Made by a program: the position numbers and the translations under genes. From Rhynchopus euleeides (Eukaryota > Euglenozoa > Diplonemea > Diplonemida > Diplonemidae), in NCBI GenBank assembly GCA_963210315.1, contig OY723319.1, positions 1,178,001-1,242,000 of the forward strand: a DNA stretch of 64,000 bases, given 5' to 3'. Position 1 is the first letter of the stretch; every line of letters begins with the position of its first letter. Below the pieces are notes generated by a model. That model did no database searches. It saw only the letters and a program-made list of their open reading frames with translations, and was not told the DNA's origin. Below, piece after piece: positions 58,885 to 64,000 of the stretch.

Positions 58885-60943
58885 GGGGGTCTTCGCTCCG
58901 GGTCAATTTGGGTCAACTTGGGTCAATTTGGGTCACCCTGGGGTTTTTCACCTTAGGAAAATGGGGGGCTTCGCTCCGGGTCAATCTGGGTCAGCTTGGG
59001 TCAGTGACCCGGAGCGAAGCCCCCCCCCTTAGGTGACCAAAAATAGGTGAAAAATTTTGCCTATTTTCCCTTGTGTCAAACTTGGAGTCTGACCCAAAAA
59101 TCGGAATCTGTGACCCATGGTTTATATGGGCAAACCTGAAAATTTCCGACTTTTTCCTCAATTTTTCCCACTTCCTGGCCATACCTTTCCCGACCCAAAA
59201 TCAAACAAATGCAGCGGAAAATGGCCAAAAATAGGCCAAAAAACCCCAAATTTTTTTCCGGGGGGCTTCGCCCCCCGGTCCCCCCTTGCGTGGGGGGCTT
59301 CGCCCCCCACGCCACACGCACCTCCCGGCCGGTGGCCGGTTCGGTCGTCGTCGGCTGCGCTCAAAGGGCGTGCGGTAGCCGACGCCCTTTTGTGCTCGCC
59401 TCCTCCTCCCACACTTCAGTGTGTCGTTTCAGGTGACTCCGTGTTCCTGCTTTGTTCTTCTGTCGACTGGGACGGGCCAGTCCTCGTGGGTTGCCGCCCG
59501 GTGTGTCCTCCCCTGGGACCCCCTCCTCCTCCCACCACTTGCATCTGGTTCAGCTTCAGTGAGAGCTGAGCGGGAGCCATACTTGCTCTCTTGGACCAAT
59601 TGTTCGCAGTCCTGCATCATGACGAGTTAGGTATTGCCCAGTCGCAGCCATCCCCCGTCCCAGGTGTTCTCCCGTGGGCCAGCTCACCATCTGCAGGTCA
59701 CCCCGTCACACACCAGTGGGCAGGCCCTGTCAACGAAATCGATGTGACTGCTCTTGCCGCAGGGCAACGGATGTGGGCCTGCATTGCATCCTGTTGCCGC
59801 TCAGTTCTGTTCCCACCGGAGCTTCTTCTTGCGCCGCAGATCGAACAGCCTTTCGTGTGGTCGGCGCCGATCTTGTATAGAACGTAGGCAGTAGGCTGCT
59901 GTGGGTGACCTGCAGGTTACCCGTCCCTTTCGTGTAGGCAGCGCGAGAGGTGCGATGTTTTTGTGGGAGCACGGCAGCTGCCCCACACTCCATGCTGCTC
60001 TCTTGTCTGCTGTTTATGTTGAACAAGGTCTGGCTGCCAGTGATCTCGCTGGGGGTCGGGCAAACTAAAAAAGAGGTCGGGCACAGGGTGGCCGAGCTCG
60101 CGAGAAAAAAAGTGCAGCCCAACCCCGCCCCGACTTCCCGTGGTATGATGCAAACAGGATCGAATGCACGGCCACAGAACATTTTCACCCAATTCGAGAG
60201 GCACCGGATGTTGCTGCCTTTGGTCGTCCTGCTGGATCAAAAATCAGGAATCCAGCCCCCCAGCCGCCGGAGGCCACGGTAGTGAACATCCTGAAAGTCT
60301 TCGAAGGCTAGTCCCCACACCGGTTGGTGCTGTTGCACATTCCAGGCGGGGATGGTCCTTCGCTTGGGGCATGATGAGGTGCGCTTCGATGAACACCATC
60401 AAGCCCCCAGCATGCCGTTGGGTTTTCATACGCTGCGGCGCATGAAAACTCGGCCACAAGGCCGAACCCAAAAGCCCCAAAATCTGACCCGGGAGGTAGG
60501 GCCGAGGGTAGGGCCATGCCACCCCTGGCGGCCCACCCTCCCAAACAATTACAGAAAAAGGGAGGTGGGGCCGCGGCCCCCTGCCAGCCCTGGCACGGGA
60601 TCACTGCTGGCGGGTAGTTCAGGCTCGTGGCCCTCCTCGTTCCGATAGCCCCTCGGGCATCCAAATGATTCACGTGCAGCAGCCCATGCGCAGAGAACGG
60701 TGTGCCGTCTTGTACAGCAACTGTTGGACAACTGTTGAAATCGTTTTTCACCAAAAAAAATCACTCTGCGGGCCAAGTCGAAGATTTTTCTGGGGACTTT
60801 TGGTGTCCCCAATTTTTCAATTTTCGAAAAATAAGCTCACTTTGCTAAACTGGACCCAACTCCCCACACTCTTTTTTCCCGACTTTTTCACGGGTTTTTT
60901 CCGGTTTTTTTGGTTTTTTTTGGCGGATGGAGCGAAGACCCCC
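58885..60943. mobile_element. Element F, 2.06 kb with 15-bp inverted termini
   Basis: Termini GGGGGTCTTCGCTCC and its perfect complement at 60929-60943 are flanked by TGT on both sides. Inside are a hairpin (58970-59028), a block at about 59220-59405 shared with G1, a truncated H repeat, and a right-hand block (about 60808-60905) also shared with G1. No recognisable transposase frame. Confidence 0.6.
60248..60296 (-). repeat. Repeat H, truncated copy inside element F
   Basis: Only the AGCCGCCGGAGGCCACGGTA end is kept. Confidence 0.6.
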
Positions 60944-62251
60944 TGTTTGTGCCGTTCAAAATTGGCCATTTTTTTTTGTGCCACAAGAAGGAAAAGTGCG
61001 ACAGGGTGACATTGTTATTCCACCTCACCACCACCGCCGAACGCGCTGTACCCCGGCCCTTTGCTGACCTGGGGTCGAGCAGCGGTTCTGCCGCACCTGC
61101 AGTTTGCATCTCTTTCACAACCTCGCATTTCAAGTGCCCTGCAGACCCGCAGGCGGTGTCCCTCCAACGTGGAAGGAGTCGGGTGCTCGGGTCGAGCAAC
61201 CCCCCCTCTCCCCCCATATATCAGAACCAAACCCTCCCAACCGCCAGGGGCCAGAGGTGCCTCGAGGCTGTATAGTGCCAGCAGCTGCCCGTGCCGCGGT
61301 GCGAGTATAAGCTCACAGAAAGCTTGCCGTTGCAGCTGTCTGTGTGAGGCCCAAGGGGTCCACCGGAAGGGGGCGTCCCGCTGGAAATATTCGCAATCAA
61401 AACGAACGAAAACTGACTGGGGGTCGGGTTGAATGAAGAAATGTTTTTTTTTTTGGGCGTTCTTTAGGTTCTGGCGGGTGCCTGCTGGGTGCAACGTGTG
61501 AGTGGGTTGCCTGGGCCCGGCATAGCCAAGCAATCATCCGTGTGTACGCAACACGCGGCATGTCGGGGCATGAAGGGAATCATGTGAAAGGAGGGGGAGA
61601 CACCCCGCTGCCACGCAGCCACGCTGCACACGAACGGATCTCCCCCCCCACACCCTCGTTTCAATCCCCACACCCCCACACCGCACAAACACAGCATGTG
61701 CCTCCGCTGCGGTGGATGTTGTGCTGCAAGTTTCGTGCTTTCAGAGACTGGTTTCGATGCCGTCTTCCCCTTTGGCCCACACTGGCTGTGTGCTGTATCT
61801 GCGTGATGTCGTAAAATATGTGTTAACGTGCGGGCGGACCCCCCCACACACACCGCGCGGCTTTCACACCCCCCCACCACTCCACACGGACTGGGCAATC
61901 TGCATGTCGAGTGAAGGGAGACCATCCCCTGTATCCCTGTGTCTTTTCTTCTCCTTCACTACCCATCGGAAGCAACCACTCGGTTCCAGCTGCACTTTGC
62001 CTTGACCTCGGCAGAGACTACGATCACACGTCCCTCCTCCCCCTCATCTTGCTGATGATGCAGTGTGCCACCCACACATCCGTCGCAGTGCTCCGCCACA
62101 CCTGTCGTCACTGTGACGGTGTGTCGTGCGCACACAAAGGTTAAGGAGCCACCGATCACCACTTGCGTGCGTGATGTTTACTTTCTATGGGGGTGGTGAG
62201 CCCTCGCCAAACGGTGCGTAATCGTGCGTTTTTTTGGTGCATTTACCCCCC
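60944..62251. other. Intergenic; nothing recognised
   Basis: No ORF with protein-like composition on either strand. Confidence 0.5.
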
Positions 62252-63105
62252 CAGACCTCGAACTAATTCTTGTCGGTCGTCGTGAGGGTGGCCCAGCGCT
62301 CGGAGGGGGGGGTGGGTACCCTACCCACCCACCCCCTATTTGGGGGTACAGGGGGGGGTGGGTAGGGTACCCCTCCCCCCCCGACAGGGGGGGTACCCTA
62401 CCCACCCCCCCTGTACCCCCAAATAGGGGGTGGGTGGGTCGGGTACCCCCCCGACAGGCATAGCTCCCGCTAAGAGGGGGTCGGGGGTCGGAGGGGGTCG
62501 CCTTACTATTTCCCCAGGAATGTGGCCTGAATGGGGACCACCAATAAGGGGTGTCTATGGGCACCCCATGTCAAAAATGACCCCACTGCGATCCGCACAA
62601 ACTCCAAATATTCAAAAGAACGGGTTTTTGAAAAACCCGAGGAGGGGGTCGGGAGGGTCCCGCTGGGTGGGTGGTGTGCCTCCCAGTCACTTCCTCCCAT
62701 GACAGTACCTGGACCTGACCCATGTTTCGTCGTTGAAGCTTGGTCCCAAGACCCACGAAATGACCCCACTACGATCCGCACAAGCTTCAAATAGTCCAAA
62801 GAACGAGGTTTTGAAAACCCCGTGCGGGGGGTGCCCACAGGGTCGGTGGGTGTGGGCTGTGTGCCTGGCTGCCTCTATGGGTCTGGTTCAGTGCCTGAAC
62901 CAGACCCACGTTTTATGGGGGATGGCTGGCACCTTTTTCTACAAAATGACTCCACTACAATCCGCACGGAGCTCAAATAATGCAATAACACCAGTTTGGA
63001 GAGAGCGTGGCGCGTAGCCGGTACTTTGGCATAGGGTAGGGTGGGTACCCCCCCCACCCACCCTGTCGTCGTCGTGGAGATCCCCAAAAATTAGTTCGAG
63101 GGCTG
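62252..63105. mobile_element. Element J with internal direct repeats
   Basis: Imperfect termini share CCTCGAACTAATT and its complement. Near the left end are nested GGGTGGGTA/TACCCACCC palindromes. Inside, a unit containing ATGACCCCACT..GATCCGCAC recurs at about 62575, 62760 and 62945 (185-bp period). No ORF supported. Confidence 0.5.
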
Positions 63106-64000
63106 TACCCCCCCCCCCCCTCCACCAACCCCTTCTTATTAGATAGAAAATCTGCGCCGAATATTGCCGAATTTAACCGATTGGCGACGACTCCTTGTCT
63201 CACCACCCCTCTCCCTTTTACGCTCGTGCGCACGAGCGGCCGGACTAAACCCGGTCCATTTTGTATAAGCGGAGAATTGGCACACCCACCAGCCCCGCTC
63301 TTGATGCGGTCTCCTCCTTCACCGTGTCGTATACCTCTCAGTACACCGCACACGCTCTTCTTTTGTCTTCCAACAAGCGCCCGATTCGGTGGGGATGCGC
63401 CATGAAGGAAGTGTGCCAGTGTGGCAGTTCGTCTGGCAGAGCTGCGAATTCTTTTCGAATGAAAAGTAAGAAGAATACGAAGACTTCATTGTTGCAACGT
63501 TCGGTATCCTGCACGCATTGCGCTCACAGGCAATGTTTGTTCAATGGAAAGACCACACTCAACGGTGTCCCTGAAAAAAAATCGTACAGGAACTACGTAA
63601 GTCAGCCCTTTCAGGGGCACCGCTCCAAAGTCTTTTTTACAATAGGGTGTGCAGTGTGTGCGTGGGGAGCTTCTCTCCAATTCCCCTAAAGTGCAGCCAA
63701 GTCCTCTCCTGATGCCCCCCTCCCACCCCCTTTCCCCCCACCCTCCCTCTCGTTCTCCTGATTTCAGTTGGGGGGGTCAGAGAGAGGCCTGGCGCGCAAT
63801 AAAATACGCATCTTTCGCATAGATTGGTTCACGTCTGAGCCGAGTGACATGGCTAAAGCCATTTCTCTTTTGCCCTGCCCCGTCCGAGGGGTGGGTGGGG
63901 GCAGGTGGAGGGTGGGGGCGAATGTGCCAGTGGTTGCAAAGCACATAAAGTGTGGGGGTCAAATCATTCAACGCCCCCTGGGCAACCCAGTGCACGTCAT
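63106..64000. other. Intergenic, window end; nothing recognised
   Basis: A 142-codon frame (63261-63689) is unremarkable and not called. Confidence 0.5.

Overview
The window looks like nuclear DNA of a unicellular eukaryote. It is GC-rich, carries very few genes, has spliceosomal GT-AG introns, and is packed with inverted-repeat mobile elements and long poly(C)/poly(G) runs. I cannot place the organism from sequence alone. Large Thr/Pro-stalked surface proteins and short GTATGT introns would suit several marine protist lineages (euglenozoan/diplonemid, alveolate, stramenopile); no rRNA, tRNA or spliced-leader gene is visible to decide.

Four genes are well supported, all on the + strand and 10-20 kb apart. 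Gene 1 (4009-10830, five exons, 2165 aa) encodes a secreted or surface protein with eight DOMON-like modules separated by Thr/Pro-rich linkers and ending in a cytochrome b561-type membrane domain. Genes 2, 3 and 4 (22924-25632, 43604-47012, 50191-53617) are diverged paralogues. Each has a signal peptide, two cysteine-rich modules, a Thr/Pro mucin-like stalk, about seven membrane segments with a conserved RPY..DN..L-type motif, and an acidic cytosolic tail. Genes 3 and 4 share a short last exon. All four therefore follow the same plan (repeated ectodomain, TP stalk, polytopic membrane anchor), with two unrelated membrane modules. Weak minus-strand ORFs at 28-31 kb may be remnants of a mobile-element gene.

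The rest is mostly mobile elements with 2-bp (mainly TA) target duplications. Family A: 11988-13135 and 53711-54857. Family B: 13138-14309 and 35039-37228. Family E: the mirror-image pair 37231-38560 and 38580-39909. Family C: four copies of an AT-rich, almost wholly palindromic element, three of them carrying smaller D1 and D2 elements at different TA sites. There is also a piggyBac-like element at TTAA (2370-3737), a 2.06-kb element with a 15-bp inverted terminus (58885-60943), and several short dispersed repeats, some with RNA-like hairpins. A, B and E sit end to end, joined through single TA dinucleotides inside C7-TA-G7-like junctions.

Layout: 1-2365 unassigned; 2370-3737 piggyBac-like element; 4009-10830 gene 1; 11-22 kb repeats (A1, B1, H, P, C1, G1); 22.9-25.6 kb gene 2; 26-40 kb repeats and ORF remnants (L, H, C2, B2 with C3, E1/E2); 43.6-47 kb gene 3; 50.2-53.6 kb gene 4; 53.7-64 kb repeats (A2, I, C4, F, J).
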